64,000 nt of DNA from Vreelandella piezotolerans (GCF_012427705.1 NZ_CP048602.1:3286001-3350000), one strand, 5' to 3'. Counted from the first letter of the stretch, positions 29,569-38,772 are shown. Numbers and translations: made by a program. Notes: generated from the sequence alone by a model not told the origin.

Positions 29569-29889
29569 ATGCCCGCCGAAGCGTTACCCTCTGCGTCGAC
29601 TGCCTCCTTCCATATTCAGCGCAGCTTACGACACTGTCTCTCCAGCGTAGCCGAAATGCTGTATGAGAGCGGACACGTGCTCGAAACCATCACACTGACA
29701 CAGCGAGGTCTGTCCCGCCAAGAGCTGGATAGGCTTCGCCAGCAGCACCCGCGCTGGGCGATTTGCCAAACCACCTTGGAAAAGAGCGACGCCGCCATGT
29801 TCAATGACTATGACCGCTTGGTATTGACGCCATTGGGCCGAGAGCTAATGTTCGATATGTTTGGTCAAGGCGCCGCCGACTGCGCTTGA
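29569..29889 (+). CDS. small protein of unknown function
   Basis: 106 residues, not recognised. The protein is predicted largely helical and soluble, without signal peptide or membrane segment. RSLRHCLSSVAEMLYESGHVLE and LTQRGLSRQELDRLRQQH look like amphipathic helices, and RLVLTPLGRELMFDMF lies near the end. I chose the ATG with AGGAG 8 bp upstream; the frame is open 40 codons further, but that would include the promoter. It is divergent from fliD copy 2 and may be a regulator or small adaptor, without direct evidence. Confidence 0.7.
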   Translation: MPAEALPSASTASFHIQRSLRHCLSSVAEMLYESGHVLETITLTQRGLSRQELDRLRQQHPRWAICQTTLEKSDAAMFNDYDRLVLTPLGRELMFDMFGQGAADCA

Positions 29890-29904
29890 GCATCATTAGC
29901 GATA

Positions 29905-29933
29905 TGAAAACGCCCGCTGAGGAAGCGGGCGTT
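29905..29933 (-). terminator. terminator between the 106-residue gene and a small membrane peptide
   Basis: Perfect 10-bp stem AACGCCCGCT / AGCGGGCGTT with a 5-base loop at 29909-29933, followed on the minus strand by TTTT. It terminates the short minus-strand gene at 30005 and may also act on the plus-strand gene that ends at 29889. Confidence 0.75.
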
Positions 29934-30004
29934 GGCAGATGCTGATGTCGCGCTGTGTTAGCACTGATATTTCAGTACTAATGCTTATGATCTGAGAGAA
30001 CCGC

Positions 30005-30079
30005 TTAGCGCAGCCCTAACAGCGAAAGAATAAACAGCACGACAACGATCAGACCGATGATATAGATGATGTTACGCAT
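30005..30079 (-). CDS. 24-residue single-span membrane peptide
   Basis: A very short gene with strong support: ATG preceded by AAGGAG at a 7-base spacing and followed by a terminator. The product starts MRNIIYIIGLIVVV and ends LSLLGLR, one hydrophobic helix capped by arginines at both ends. Such small membrane peptides occur in many proteobacteria, often as stress-induced or membrane-associated proteins. The function here is unknown. It stands alone between an unknown protein and a serine hydrolase. Confidence 0.75.
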   Translation of the reverse strand: MRNIIYIIGLIVVVLFILSLLGLR

Positions 30080-30255
30080 AATGGCACTCCTTGCTTTTGC
30101 GTTTCATGGAAATCAAAGGGTTGCTTCCCTTCAACGGGTGCTTTTAGCGTAGCAGGCTTTTCATCGGTTTGCGTAATGTCCTTCAGCGTTCCGCTGAGGG
30201 AACCTTGTCTGTGCATGGCTTTCAGAGCCGTACCACTCTCTTCTCAGGTATCGCC

Positions 30256-31251
30256 ATGAAAACGACGGCTTTTATGCTGGCGTGTGCAATAAGTGCGTTG
30301 ACCGTTACGCCGGTCCTTGCGTCAGCCCCTTCATCGGAGGCGCTGCAAGCACTCGATCGACAGGCCCGAACCCTCGATCGTCTACACACCGTCGTGGTGG
30401 CACATGACGGTACGATCATTCATGAGCATCATCAGGGCGGTCCCGGCGTCGCGGAGCCTGCCAACGTCAAGTCGCTTTCTAAAACGGTATTGGCCGCCGT
30501 GACCGGCGCGGCCATCGAATCAGGCATTATCGAATCGGTGGATCAGCCCCTCGTAGCGCTACTCGATAGCGTGCCGAGCAGCGCCGATCGTCGAGTCAAC
30601 GACATCACGGTCGCTCACCTGTTGGCCCAGCAGGCTGGGTTGGAGCGCACCTCCGGCAGCAACTACGGCGCTTGGGTAGCTAGCGCTCACTGGGTCAACG
30701 ATGCGCTTACACGCCCGTTCGTCGACCGTCCTGGTGGTCGAATGCTCTACTCTACTGGCACCAGCCATTTGCTGTCGGCAGCGCTGACTCAGGCCAGCGG
30801 CGAAAGCACGCTTGCACTTGCGCAGCGCTTGTTGGGCGAGCCGCTCGTTATTGCGATTCCCCCTTGGCCGCAGGACCCTCAAGGGATCTATTTTGGTGGG
30901 AACGACATGCAGCTTTCCCCACGCGCGCTCATTGCGATTGGGGAGCTATACCGTAATGACGGCAGGACCGATGGCCAGCGCGTGCTGCCAGAGGGTTGGG
31001 TAGAACACTCTTGGACGCCCAGAGGCCAATCGCCTTGGACAGGTGATGGCTACGGTTTTGGCTGGTTTATGACGACGCTCGCGGGGGAAGACGTTGCTTA
31101 CGGGAGAGGATATGGCGGGCAGGCGCTGTATGTGATTCCTGAGCGCGACATGACGGTGGTGATTACGTCAGACCCAACGCCGCCCTCTCCCGGCGGTCAA
31201 TTTCAGCAACGGTTGAATGAGCTGGTCGTCGATTTATTGGAGGATGGGTAG
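30256..31251 (+). CDS. exported serine hydrolase, class C beta-lactamase fold
   Basis: 331 residues. Signal peptide TTAFMLACAISALTVTPVLASA. The catalytic S-x-x-K is SLSK in NVKSLSKTVLAA near residue 77, and a Y-S-T motif (LYSTGTSHLL) stands where class C enzymes have Y-x-N. GYGFGWFM and YGRGYGGQ resemble the family's third motif region. It is probably a periplasmic esterase or peptidase rather than a true beta-lactamase. The frame is open 29 codons upstream, but the ATG chosen gives a proper signal peptide. It is monocistronic and convergent with yqhA. Confidence 0.85.
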   Translation: MKTTAFMLACAISALTVTPVLASAPSSEALQALDRQARTLDRLHTVVVAHDGTIIHEHHQGGPGVAEPANVKSLSKTVLAAVTGAAIESGIIESVDQPLVALLDSVPSSADRRVNDITVAHLLAQQAGLERTSGSNYGAWVASAHWVNDALTRPFVDRPGGRMLYSTGTSHLLSAALTQASGESTLALAQRLLGEPLVIAIPPWPQDPQGIYFGGNDMQLSPRALIAIGELYRNDGRTDGQRVLPEGWVEHSWTPRGQSPWTGDGYGFGWFMTTLAGEDVAYGRGYGGQALYVIPERDMTVVITSDPTPPSPGGQFQQRLNELVVDLLEDG

Positions 31252-31282
31252 CGCGGCGCAAGAAACGTCACGCCCTCGCCAA

Positions 31283-31852
31283 CTACTCCCCTTTATGCGC
31301 CAAACTCATCAAGTAGAGCGCAGCGGCCAGCGCCAGCACGGACAGTGCCAAGTAGATCGCATCCAGCGGTGTGGCGAAGCGAATGTCCACCACGGCGCGG
31401 AAGAACTCGATGATCACGGCCAGAATCACCACGCGGGCGATTTTGTCTTTCAACTGATCCAGCGAGGCGACGTTGAAGGGGTGGGCGGGGTAACGCACCT
31501 CGGCTTGGTCGATACGCGAGACGAACAATCGATACACGCCCAGCCCGAATATCAGCAGCACGATGGCAATCAGATAGATATCCACCGCGATAATGATGTC
31601 GGGCACCAGGGTGTCATGGATATTTTGGCTGTCATCCACCAAGTAGTAGTGCAGCACATCCCCCACTACCTTGAAAATATCCAACGTACCGACGATAAAC
31701 AGCATCAGCGAGCCCAGCAGGCTTGGCACCACCGCCAGCATGACCAAAAAGCGCGAATTCCACAGCGCCGTCTCGATACGCCTCTCCCAAGTAGACTGCT
31801 CGTGAGGCGGTTTGGGTGGCGGTGTCGACTGAGGTGAAGGTGAGTGACTCAT
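31283..31852 (-). CDS. yqhA: YqhA family (UPF0114) membrane protein
   Basis: 189 residues with a proline-rich N-terminal tail (residues 6-20) and then the UPF0114 core. ALWNSRFLVMLAVVPSLLGSLMLF is the first helix and VDIYLIAIVLLIFGLGVYRLFVS a later one; FFRAVVDIRFATPLDAIYLALSVLALAAALYLM ends the protein. Four membrane helices are visible. Function is unknown in the family. The ATG has AAGGAG about 12 bp upstream, longer than ideal. Confidence 0.88.
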   Translation of the reverse strand: MSHSPSPQSTPPPKPPHEQSTWERRIETALWNSRFLVMLAVVPSLLGSLMLFIVGTLDIFKVVGDVLHYYLVDDSQNIHDTLVPDIIIAVDIYLIAIVLLIFGLGVYRLFVSRIDQAEVRYPAHPFNVASLDQLKDKIARVVILAVIIEFFRAVVDIRFATPLDAIYLALSVLALAAALYLMSLAHKGE

Positions 31853-31959
31853 CGTAGACGCATTGCTCCTTATGGTATCCAAGCCCATCACAAACGTACC
31901 TTGACTCTGCCTGACACGTCGACCAGCGGAGCCAGTTCACAAGCAGCGCTTGGTAAGTA

Positions 31960-32553
31960 TTAAATAAGATTCATCAAGACGACCGTAAACGTCACGCCCG
32001 TCAGCAAAAACCCCAGTGCGAGCATCAGGCCATCTCTCGCCACCAGCCCCAGCCCAAACAGCGAAAGTGCCAATCCAGCGCCATTGGCACTGAAAGGGAT
32101 GAACTCCATGGGTGGCATCGCTAACGCCACCAGCAGGCAAGCGAAGGCCGTCACCCGAATACCGATATAGCCCGTCATCCACGCCAAGCGCACGCCCAGC
32201 AGTCCATCGATCCAGCGGGCCGGTTTTTTCATATAGTGCAGCCCTTTATCGAATTTATGCCGAGACAAAGAGCGGTTGAGCAACCAACCAGGTAGCCAAA
32301 ACGTTGCTCGACCGATCAAAAGCTGCACCGACGTGAGCAGCACCAAGGCGGCCATCAGCGTTGGCATTCCGGGGATATCACCAATGATCGGCGCCAGCGT
32401 AATCAAGCCTGCCAACAGCAGCAGCGGCCCAAACGAGCGCCGCCCCACCGCATGCACCACATCATCCACGCTAACCTGCGCGTTTTCCCGCTCCATCCGT
32501 TCCATGGTGTGGATCAGTTCGGTTAAATTCGTTGCTTCCTGCGTATCGCTCAT
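31960..32553 (-). CDS. exoD: ExoD family exopolysaccharide synthesis membrane protein
   Basis: 197 residues. After a charged cytosolic start it shows RRSFGPLLLLAGLITLAPIIGDIPGMPT, the signature of ExoD (PF06055), and then several membrane helices. ExoD was first linked to exopolysaccharide and alkaline tolerance in Sinorhizobium; the biochemical role is unknown. Its ATG overlaps the terB stop by 4 bp, so the two are translated together. Confidence 0.88.
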   Translation of the reverse strand: MSDTQEATNLTELIHTMERMERENAQVSVDDVVHAVGRRSFGPLLLLAGLITLAPIIGDIPGMPTLMAALVLLTSVQLLIGRATFWLPGWLLNRSLSRHKFDKGLHYMKKPARWIDGLLGVRLAWMTGYIGIRVTAFACLLVALAMPPMEFIPFSANGAGLALSLFGLGLVARDGLMLALGFLLTGVTFTVVLMNLI

Positions 32554-33050
32554 GGGCGTCTCGGCGCTCCTTTACCGTGAGTGTTGGGATGGATTACGCT
32601 CTCGTCGGGTGAATGGCTGAGTTTGCTGCGAATGAAGTCGCTATGACTGACGTAAAGTAGATCCGCCAGCCGACGGATGCGATGCTCTTCCAGCGGGTCG
32701 AGCGAGCCATCGGCCCAGGCCAGCTCCCACATGAGGTTCACCAGCTCCAGGCGCTGATCGTAGTCGTAGTGCTGTTTGATCAGGCTAACGAACTGATAGT
32801 GATCCACTGCATCGTCGACCTCCGCCTCTGCCAATGCCATCAACTGGCTGACATCTTGTTCATCGAGCCGGTAGCGCGCCATCAGCATTTGCTTGAGGGC
32901 CGCGCGCTCTACGTCGCTCTGATCGTAGTCCGCGCGCATCACCTCACACAGTAGCGCTGCCGAGGCTAGCTCCAGGGTCAGGCTTTGGTCATCACGCTGC
33001 TCAGGCGCAGAGAGGGCCTGTTGAAAAAAAGAGTGAATGGCATCCAGCAC
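32550..33050 (-). CDS. TerB family protein
   Basis: 166-residue helical protein of the tellurite-resistance TerB/YjgD-like fold. It shows LELASAALLCEVMRADYDQSDVERAALKQML and LVNLMWELAWADGSLDPLEEHRIRRLADLL, the paired acidic helical repeats that bind metal in the family. No other ter genes are nearby, so tellurite resistance is unlikely to be its role. It is co-transcribed with exoD. Confidence 0.87.
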   Translation of the reverse strand: MLDAIHSFFQQALSAPEQRDDQSLTLELASAALLCEVMRADYDQSDVERAALKQMLMARYRLDEQDVSQLMALAEAEVDDAVDHYQFVSLIKQHYDYDQRLELVNLMWELAWADGSLDPLEEHRIRRLADLLYVSHSDFIRSKLSHSPDESVIHPNTHGKGAPRRP

Positions 33051-33109
33051 GGCGAACTCCTCCTGTCAGTGGCTAGCTTAGGACTCCAAGATGCCTCGAG
33101 AGTGCCGCC

Positions 33110-34123
33110 TCAATCCTTGCGCTTGGCGAGCTGCTCTTTGAGCTGTTTGGGCACTTGTTTGATGATCAGCCGATCTTGGGTTTCGTCATATTCAATACTG
33201 GAACCCAGCAGGTGTGAATCGAAGCTGATCGAGACGCCGCCAGAGCGACCGGTAAAGCGGCGAAACTGGCTAATGGTGCGTTTGTCCGGCGGTATTTCCG
33301 GCGAAAGGCCGTAGTCGGCGTTGCGAATATGGTCGTAAAACGCCCTGGGCTGCTGCTCGTCGACGAGCTCGGAGAGCTCTTCCAGCGTCATGGGTTCGCC
33401 ACGGCGTAACTGCTCGTTGGCGTAGTCGACCAGCGTATCGGTTTTTTCACGACTGGCATCGTCGTCCAGGTCCTCTTTTTCGACGTAGTCGCTAAAGGCT
33501 TTCAGCAGCGTACGGGTTTCGGCCGGGGCATCGATGCCCTCCTCCATCCCCAGCAGCGCCGCGACGCCGTCGGCCAGCTTTTTACCGCCGCGGTCCTTCA
33601 GGAACGACACGTACTGCGTGCTTTCCGCGCCGCTCTGCCACTGGGTCACGTTGATGCGTGCCGCCAGCGTGAGCTGGCTCGTATTGAGCTGGGCGGCGGG
33701 CACCGCTTGGTGCGCGTCGTTGAAGCCAATGCCTTCCCGCTGATGCACGAGCGCCATGAACAGCGTTTCGGTGTCACCTTGACGAAGATGGGCGATGACC
33801 AAGAAACCGCCCACCGAGAGCTGGCCCTGCAACGTTTGAGCCAGCCGCTCGGCCATGGCGCTGGACAATTGGGCAAAGGTTTGCTCGTCGGCTTGATACG
33901 CCTTGAGCCACGCCACCAAGGGGCTTGCCTGCTCACCCTGCTCGGCAAAACGCCCCCAGCCTTTTGCCTTGGTGTTGTAAGTGTCGTTTAGCGCGTTCAC
34001 CAAGCTTGCCATCACCGCGTCATTGCTGGCGGTGTCGGTCTCGGTAGGTGGGGCAGTCACACTCAAGCGTTCGCCGTCGAGGGAAGGCTCCAAGCGGTAA
34101 ACGGTACTGTGTAGTAGCGGCAT
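33110..34123 (-). CDS. yejK: nucleoid-associated protein YejK (NdpA)
   Basis: 337 residues, close to the 335 of Escherichia coli YejK. It shows the family segment FMALVHQREGIGFNDAHQ and the later GEPMTLEELSELV. The C-terminus KQLKEQLAKRKD is lysine-rich and typical. It binds the nucleoid; the molecular function is poorly known. Two codons of frame with a TTG start precede the chosen ATG. It stands alone between terB and the yadGH exporter. Confidence 0.93.
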   Translation of the reverse strand: MPLLHSTVYRLEPSLDGERLSVTAPPTETDTASNDAVMASLVNALNDTYNTKAKGWGRFAEQGEQASPLVAWLKAYQADEQTFAQLSSAMAERLAQTLQGQLSVGGFLVIAHLRQGDTETLFMALVHQREGIGFNDAHQAVPAAQLNTSQLTLAARINVTQWQSGAESTQYVSFLKDRGGKKLADGVAALLGMEEGIDAPAETRTLLKAFSDYVEKEDLDDDASREKTDTLVDYANEQLRRGEPMTLEELSELVDEQQPRAFYDHIRNADYGLSPEIPPDKRTISQFRRFTGRSGGVSISFDSHLLGSSIEYDETQDRLIIKQVPKQLKEQLAKRKD

Positions 34124-34170
34124 AAACAAACATCACCTTTTGAAAAAACGTCGACTAGCACACATCGATA

Positions 34171-34932
34171 TCAAGGCTTCAAGCGGTAGCCAGTGCGGAA
34201 AATCCAGGCAATGGTGGCAAGACTTGCCGCCAGAAACAGCAAGATCATCGCCACGCTGGCCCCTAAGCTGACATCGCTGATGCCGTAGAAGCTCCAGCGG
34301 AAGCCGCTGACGAGATAGACCACCGGATTCGCCAGGGTCACGCTCTGCCAAAACGGCGGGAGCATATCGATGGAATAGAAGCTGCCGCCTAAAAACGTGA
34401 GTGGCGTAATCACCAGCAGCGGCACGAGCTGCAGCTTGTCGAAGCCATCTGCCCAGATGCCGATGATGAACCCCAGCAAGCTGAAGGTGACGGCGGTCAG
34501 CACTAGGAACGTCAGCATCCAGAACGGGTGGGCGATCTGCAATGGCACAAAGAAGCTGGACGTGCCGAGAATGATCAGCCCCAGCAGTATCGATTTCGAG
34601 GCCGCCGCCCCTACGTAGCCCACGACGATCTCTAGATAGGAGATCGGCGCCGACAAAATCTCATAGATGCTGCCGGAAAACTTGGGAAAAAAGATGCCAA
34701 ACGAGGCGTTCGAGACGCTTTGGGTCAGCAGCATGAGCATGATCAAGCCAGGCACGATGAAGGCGCCGTAGCTCACGCCGCCAATTTCCGTGATCCGCGA
34801 GCCAATCGCCGCGCCAAACACCACGAAGTAGAGCGAGGTGGAGATCACCGGCGAGACGACGCTTTGCAGCAGCGTGCGGCGGGTGCGCGCCATTTCCGCC
34901 ATGTAAATCGCGCGAACGGGATAGAGGTTCAT
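34171..34932 (-). CDS. yadH: ABC-2 type exporter permease, YadH-like
   Basis: 253 residues with six membrane helices of the ABC-2 fold. The conserved motif is [32 protein letters not shown] near residue 180. It pairs with the upstream ATPase, whose stop overlaps its start by 4 bp. The pair resembles YadGH, an exporter with unknown substrate. Confidence 0.92.
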   Translation of the reverse strand: MNLYPVRAIYMAEMARTRRTLLQSVVSPVISTSLYFVVFGAAIGSRITEIGGVSYGAFIVPGLIMLMLLTQSVSNASFGIFFPKFSGSIYEILSAPISYLEIVVGYVGAAASKSILLGLIILGTSSFFVPLQIAHPFWMLTFLVLTAVTFSLLGFIIGIWADGFDKLQLVPLLVITPLTFLGGSFYSIDMLPPFWQSVTLANPVVYLVSGFRWSFYGISDVSLGASVAMILLFLAASLATIAWIFRTGYRLKP

Positions 34933-35864
34933 GAACGCTCCTTCACCAAGTCAACGAAGATGTCTTCCAGCGAGCTCTGCCGGGTGTGTAGGTCTTTAAA
35001 GCCAATGCCCGCCTGCTCTAGCTGCGTTAACAAGGTAGAGATCCCGCGCCCTTCCTCTTCCTGGCGACCATCGTAGGTGTACACCAGCTCATGACCGTCG
35101 GCGGCCAAGCTGAGCGCTTCCCGCGCCAGTGCGGGCGGCAATTCCGCCAGCGGGCTATGCAGTTGCAGGGTCAGTTGCTTGCTGCCCAGCTTTTTCATGA
35201 GCGCGGCTTTTTCTTCTACCAGCACGATCTCGCCGCGATTGATGACGCCAATGCGGTCGGCCATCTCTTCGGCTTCTTCGATGTAGTGGGTCGTGAGAAT
35301 GATCGTTACCCCCTCATCGCGCAGCCCGCGCACCACGTCCCACATGTCCCGGCGAAGCTCGACATCCACCCCGGCGGTCGGCTCATCCAAAAACAGAATG
35401 CGCGGCTCGTGGGAGAGTGCTTTCGCAATCAAAACCCGGCGTTTCATACCGCCGGAGAGCGTCATCAAACGGTTGTGACGCTTATCCCACAGCGAGAGCG
35501 ACTTGAGCACTTTTTCGATATGGGCTGGATTGGGGGCTTTGCCAAACAGGCCGCGGCTGAAACTCACCGTGTTCCACACCGTTTCGAACGCTTCGTTGGT
35601 GAGTTCTTGCGGCACGAGACCGATCCGCTCGCGGGCTTGGCGGTAATCGCGCACGCTATCGAAGCCGTCGACGATGACATGGCCTTCGCTTGGGTTAACC
35701 AAGCCACATACCACGCTAATCAGCGTGGTTTTACCCGCCCCGTTCGGGCCGAGCAGAGCAAAGATTTCACCGCGTTGGATGGTCAAATCCACACGGGTGA
35801 GCGCCTGAAAGCCACCTTCGTAGGTTTTATTCAGGCCATCGATGGTGATGATAGGGTCGTTCAA
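34929..35864 (-). CDS. yadG: ABC exporter ATP-binding protein, YadG-like
   Basis: 311 residues. Walker [10 protein letters not shown], signature LSGGMKRR, Walker [13 protein letters not shown], and switch histidine in [17 protein letters not shown]. The [14 protein letters not shown] and [10 protein letters not shown] segments match YadG closely. The start is TTG with AAGGAG at a 6-base spacing; the open frame upstream shows no similarity to the family. It energises the YadH permease. Confidence 0.93.
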   Translation of the reverse strand: MNDPIITIDGLNKTYEGGFQALTRVDLTIQRGEIFALLGPNGAGKTTLISVVCGLVNPSEGHVIVDGFDSVRDYRQARERIGLVPQELTNEAFETVWNTVSFSRGLFGKAPNPAHIEKVLKSLSLWDKRHNRLMTLSGGMKRRVLIAKALSHEPRILFLDEPTAGVDVELRRDMWDVVRGLRDEGVTIILTTHYIEEAEEMADRIGVINRGEIVLVEEKAALMKKLGSKQLTLQLHSPLAELPPALAREALSLAADGHELVYTYDGRQEEEGRGISTLLTQLEQAGIGFKDLHTRQSSLEDIFVDLVKERS

Positions 35865-35978
35865 GGCGTGCTCCTTACATCGCGGGCCAGCGCAGTACCG
35901 GCACAGCACGATGCCAATGGCACCGCGACGGCAGCCGCGGTGCATGACGGCCTTTAAAAGGGATTAGACGATGTCTGG

Positions 35979-35996
35979 AAAAGCGGCGTGCGCCGC
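35979..35996 (-). terminator. terminator of ppiC
   Basis: A GCGGCG / CGCCGC stem with a 2-base gap at 35983-35996, followed by TTTT on the minus strand, 16 bp after the ppiC stop. Confidence 0.6.
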
Positions 35997-36011
35997 CAGT
36001 CAGACAGAGTG

Positions 36012-36290
36012 CTAGGTGCGGCTGGTGATTTCGAGCAAGTGATAACCAAACTGAGTCTGTACCGGCCCATGCACTTTATTGAGTTCACCGCTGAAGACGA
36101 CCTTGTCGAATTCAGGCACCATTTGGCCGGGGCCAAAGCTACCCAGGTCGCCGCCCTGGCGGCCGGAGGGGCAGCTGGAGTGCTGCTTGGCGACATCGGC
36201 GAAATCACGACCGTTTTCGATCTCTTGTTTCAGCGCGTTGCACTGCTCTTCGCTGCTTACCAAAATATGACGGGCGCTGGCACGTGCCAT
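36012..36290 (-). CDS. ppiC: parvulin peptidyl-prolyl isomerase
   Basis: 92 residues, the normal size of a minimal parvulin (PpiC, 93 residues in E. coli). It shows SARHILVSSEEQC, HSSCPSGRQGGDLGSFGPGQMVPEFDKVVF and TQFGYHLLEI, which carry the two active-site histidines and the cysteine. Cytosolic prolyl isomerase. AAGGAG lies about 9 bp before the ATG. Confidence 0.95.
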   Translation of the reverse strand: MARASARHILVSSEEQCNALKQEIENGRDFADVAKQHSSCPSGRQGGDLGSFGPGQMVPEFDKVVFSGELNKVHGPVQTQFGYHLLEITSRT

Positions 36291-36343
36291 AACGAACTCC
36301 TTTAATAAAACCAATTTGGCGGGCCAGTTTACCACGCCTGCCG

Positions 36344-37471
36344 CTAGTCGTGACCCAAGGCACCGCTATAACGAAGCGCCTCGCCCACCTTCGCCAAAGC
36401 GCGCTCGTGCGCCTGCACCGAGAGCGGCCCACGGGTACACGCCACCACGACCCAAGGGCCGTTTCCGGCGCGGCTCTCCTGGGAGGCGAGCACCTCGCGA
36501 GAGGCAATGCCAGCATCACAGCTTCGCCGATGCTGCGTGCCCGTTTTGTGCGCAAAGGTAAATGCGCGGCCCATGCCCCGTTTCAAACGGTGCTCACCGG
36601 ATTGGGTTCGTTGCATGATGCCAAGCAGCGTTTGGCGCTGTTCGGCATTCATATCCTCCATGCCACCGCGATGCAAGCTGGCCAGTAGGTCGCCATAGGC
36701 GCGCAGCGTGCCGACGTTTTCACCCGTGGCTTCATAAGCATCGAAGGCGTGGTCATAGTCGGGTTGGCCGAAGCTTTCTTCGCTCACGTCCAGCACACGG
36801 GCCAACGCAGCGGAGCGCTGGTTCACACCGTATTGTCGCAGGGCGATAAAATCTAACCCGCTCAGCTGGCGAGCCCCGGGATGCCATTGGCCATACACGC
36901 CTTGGCGAACGTCCACCAGCTTGCTGATGGGGCCGAGATGCTCCGGCTGGCCGTTGCTGGCAGCGATCATACGGCGGGCACGAGCATTCACGGCATCCAG
37001 GCCGACGCGGTCGATCAGCATGTCCGTGGCGGTGTTGTCGCTGACGGTAAGCATCTGCTCGAGCAGGTAGCGCACCGAGATCGGCGTGCCGGGGTCGTGC
37101 CAATTGACCGGCCCTGCGCCATCGACAAAGTCGCTACGTGCCAGGATCAGGCGTTCATCCAAGGAGAGCGTGCCCGCCTGACGCTCGGCCAGCACCTGAG
37201 CCGCCACGGGCACTTTAATCAGCGATGCCAAATACCAGGGGGCGTCTGCCTGCCACGCGTACGCCTCGCCCGTTGCGAGATTCTGAACGTAAACGCCAAG
37301 TGCTCCGCCAAATACGTCTTCAATGGCGCTTATTCGGGCGTCTAGATCGCCTTGCCAAGGGCTCTGCTTATCGACCTCGTAATACCAGTTCGTGTTAGCC
37401 CATACCGTGGCGCTGGCGGGCAATAAAACACCTACCAGCGCTGCCGCTAGCCAGCATTTAAACTGTCGCAA
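36344..37471 (-). CDS. exported serine hydrolase, class A beta-lactamase fold
   Basis: 375 residues. Signal peptide CWLAAALVGVLLPASATVWA. S-x-x-K is SLIK (LASLIKVPVAAQ), S-D-N is complete (VSDNTATDML), and K-T-G is KTG (HKTGTQHRRSCDAG). This gives the full class A catalytic set, but the protein is longer than class A beta-lactamases (about 290) and the omega-loop glutamate is not evident. It is thus more likely a penicillin-binding or peptidase-like hydrolase than a resistance enzyme. The start is TTG with a strong AGGAGG at 5 bp. Confidence 0.85.
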   Translation of the reverse strand: MRQFKCWLAAALVGVLLPASATVWANTNWYYEVDKQSPWQGDLDARISAIEDVFGGALGVYVQNLATGEAYAWQADAPWYLASLIKVPVAAQVLAERQAGTLSLDERLILARSDFVDGAGPVNWHDPGTPISVRYLLEQMLTVSDNTATDMLIDRVGLDAVNARARRMIAASNGQPEHLGPISKLVDVRQGVYGQWHPGARQLSGLDFIALRQYGVNQRSAALARVLDVSEESFGQPDYDHAFDAYEATGENVGTLRAYGDLLASLHRGGMEDMNAEQRQTLLGIMQRTQSGEHRLKRGMGRAFTFAHKTGTQHRRSCDAGIASREVLASQESRAGNGPWVVVACTRGPLSVQAHERALAKVGEALRYSGALGHD

Positions 37472-37500
37472 CCGTACCTCCTACCGCTGATGGTGGCGAA

Positions 37501-38607
37501 TTATTTGTATCGGGCGATCCAGCGCGTTAGCCAAATCCACAGCGCGGCCCCAATAATCAACAGCCCACCGACGCCAAGCGCCTGTGGATAGGTGTACATG
37601 CCTTCTCCTTCCAGCAGAAAACGCAGCACCAGAAAAATCATTACAATGTGAAAAATGAACGCTTTGAGGGCATCGCTACCCACGACCGTCAGCGGTGTCA
37701 ACACCCGAGATGCCGCCGACCCACCCGCTAGCGCCATGCCCAGAATCACCAGCGCACCACCCACGCTGTACAGCGTGAATTTTAGCCCAGGCGGGTGCTT
37801 GCCATCGTTATTCGCCACCGCCAACATCGCGGCAGACACATCGCCTTCGGCCAAGGCCAATCCATAGAACGCGGCGACCATGACAGCCCCCACGCCCACC
37901 AGCGCCAGCACCAGTCGTCGCCGCAGCGCCGTATCAAAATAGCAGCGCAGCAGGGCTTCACCGATCAGCAGGCCCGTCAAAATCAGCGGCGCGCGGCTGA
38001 GCTGCCCCCAGGTGTAGTGGTCTTCATGATCGACCAGCAACGCTTTCAAGGTATCGTTACCGCCAAAGCTTAACCCCTGCAGCCAGGCAGAAAGCGTGGT
38101 CAAGCCAATAATGAGCGTACACCGACTCCATAGCGGTGCGCGCGCCCATAGCGGCAGCACGAGCGGCACCCAGAGTAGCGCAATGGCGTAAAAGCCGAGA
38201 ATCTCTACCCAAATCGCAAAGCGCTGGTAAAGCAGCGCATCGACAATATCGCCAGGCGCGTAATACGGCAGCATCTCGACGATGGTGAGCGCCTTGTACC
38301 AAAACCACACTTCTATCGCGCGCACCCACAGTTTTAGCCGCCGTCTTGGCCATGCATCCGTTTGGGTAGACGCTAAAAACGCCACGGCCAGCGCAATCCC
38401 AAACACTAAAATGAACAGAGAAGAAGAGAACTTGGTAAGAAAGTGGACGGGCACCATGCCCCAATCGGGCACGTTGCGTATGCCAATCAGCCCGCTCACC
38501 GTGTGGCTGAGAATCATCAGCCCAATCGCTACACCACGGGCGAGATCGATCGCATCTATACGCCCTTCCGCACGGGGAAGGTGCGGCACTTCTTGCCAGG
38601 TAAACAC
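37501..38607 (-). CDS. polytopic membrane protein, acyltransferase-like (DUF1624 type)
   Basis: 368 residues with about 10 membrane helices. GRIDAIDLARGVAIGLMILSHTVSG near the start resembles the RIxxLDxxRGxAilLMilxH motif of the acyltransferase-3 and DUF1624/heparan-glucosaminide acetyltransferase group. FHIVMIFLVLRFLLEG lies near the end. It may transfer an acyl group to an envelope or extracellular sugar. The start is GTG. It is separate from the next gene upstream, with a tandem repeat in the gap. Confidence 0.7.
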   Translation of the reverse strand: MFTWQEVPHLPRAEGRIDAIDLARGVAIGLMILSHTVSGLIGIRNVPDWGMVPVHFLTKFSSSLFILVFGIALAVAFLASTQTDAWPRRRLKLWVRAIEVWFWYKALTIVEMLPYYAPGDIVDALLYQRFAIWVEILGFYAIALLWVPLVLPLWARAPLWSRCTLIIGLTTLSAWLQGLSFGGNDTLKALLVDHEDHYTWGQLSRAPLILTGLLIGEALLRCYFDTALRRRLVLALVGVGAVMVAAFYGLALAEGDVSAAMLAVANNDGKHPPGLKFTLYSVGGALVILGMALAGGSAASRVLTPLTVVGSDALKAFIFHIVMIFLVLRFLLEGEGMYTYPQALGVGGLLIIGAALWIWLTRWIARYK

Positions 38608-38711
38608 GTTAGCAACGTCCTTGTCGGGTGTTCATGTTAATGAAGCATTGCTTTTACCATAGCCTATCCGTCTAGTGAGATACGGCGCTTTATTAAACGT
38701 TGCCACTCTTC

Positions 38712-38748
38712 CAACACAATAATTTCAACACAATAATTCCAACACAAC
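38712..38748. repeat. short tandem repeat, 14-bp unit
   Basis: 2.6 copies of CAACACAATAATTY in tandem, about 105 bp upstream of the membrane acyltransferase-like gene. It may vary in copy number between strains. Confidence 0.7.
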
Positions 38749-38772
38749 AGTGCCCCGCAATGGCGGGGCACT
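38749..38772 (-). terminator. terminator of the acidic exported protein gene
   Basis: Perfect AGTGCCCCGC / GCGGGGCACT stem with a short loop, 54 bp after the stop at 38826. The downstream minus-strand sequence is only moderately T-rich. Confidence 0.65.

Noticed and set aside
32550..33050. Tellurite resistance locus
   Set aside because: Only a TerB-like protein is present, with no terZACDE genes; the fold has wider roles.
35091..35957. 288-codon plus-strand open frame
   Set aside because: Antisense to the YadG ATPase, with histidine- and glutamine-rich shadow composition.
36344..37471. True class A beta-lactamase resistance gene
   Set aside because: The length and lack of a clear omega-loop glutamate favour a housekeeping serine hydrolase.
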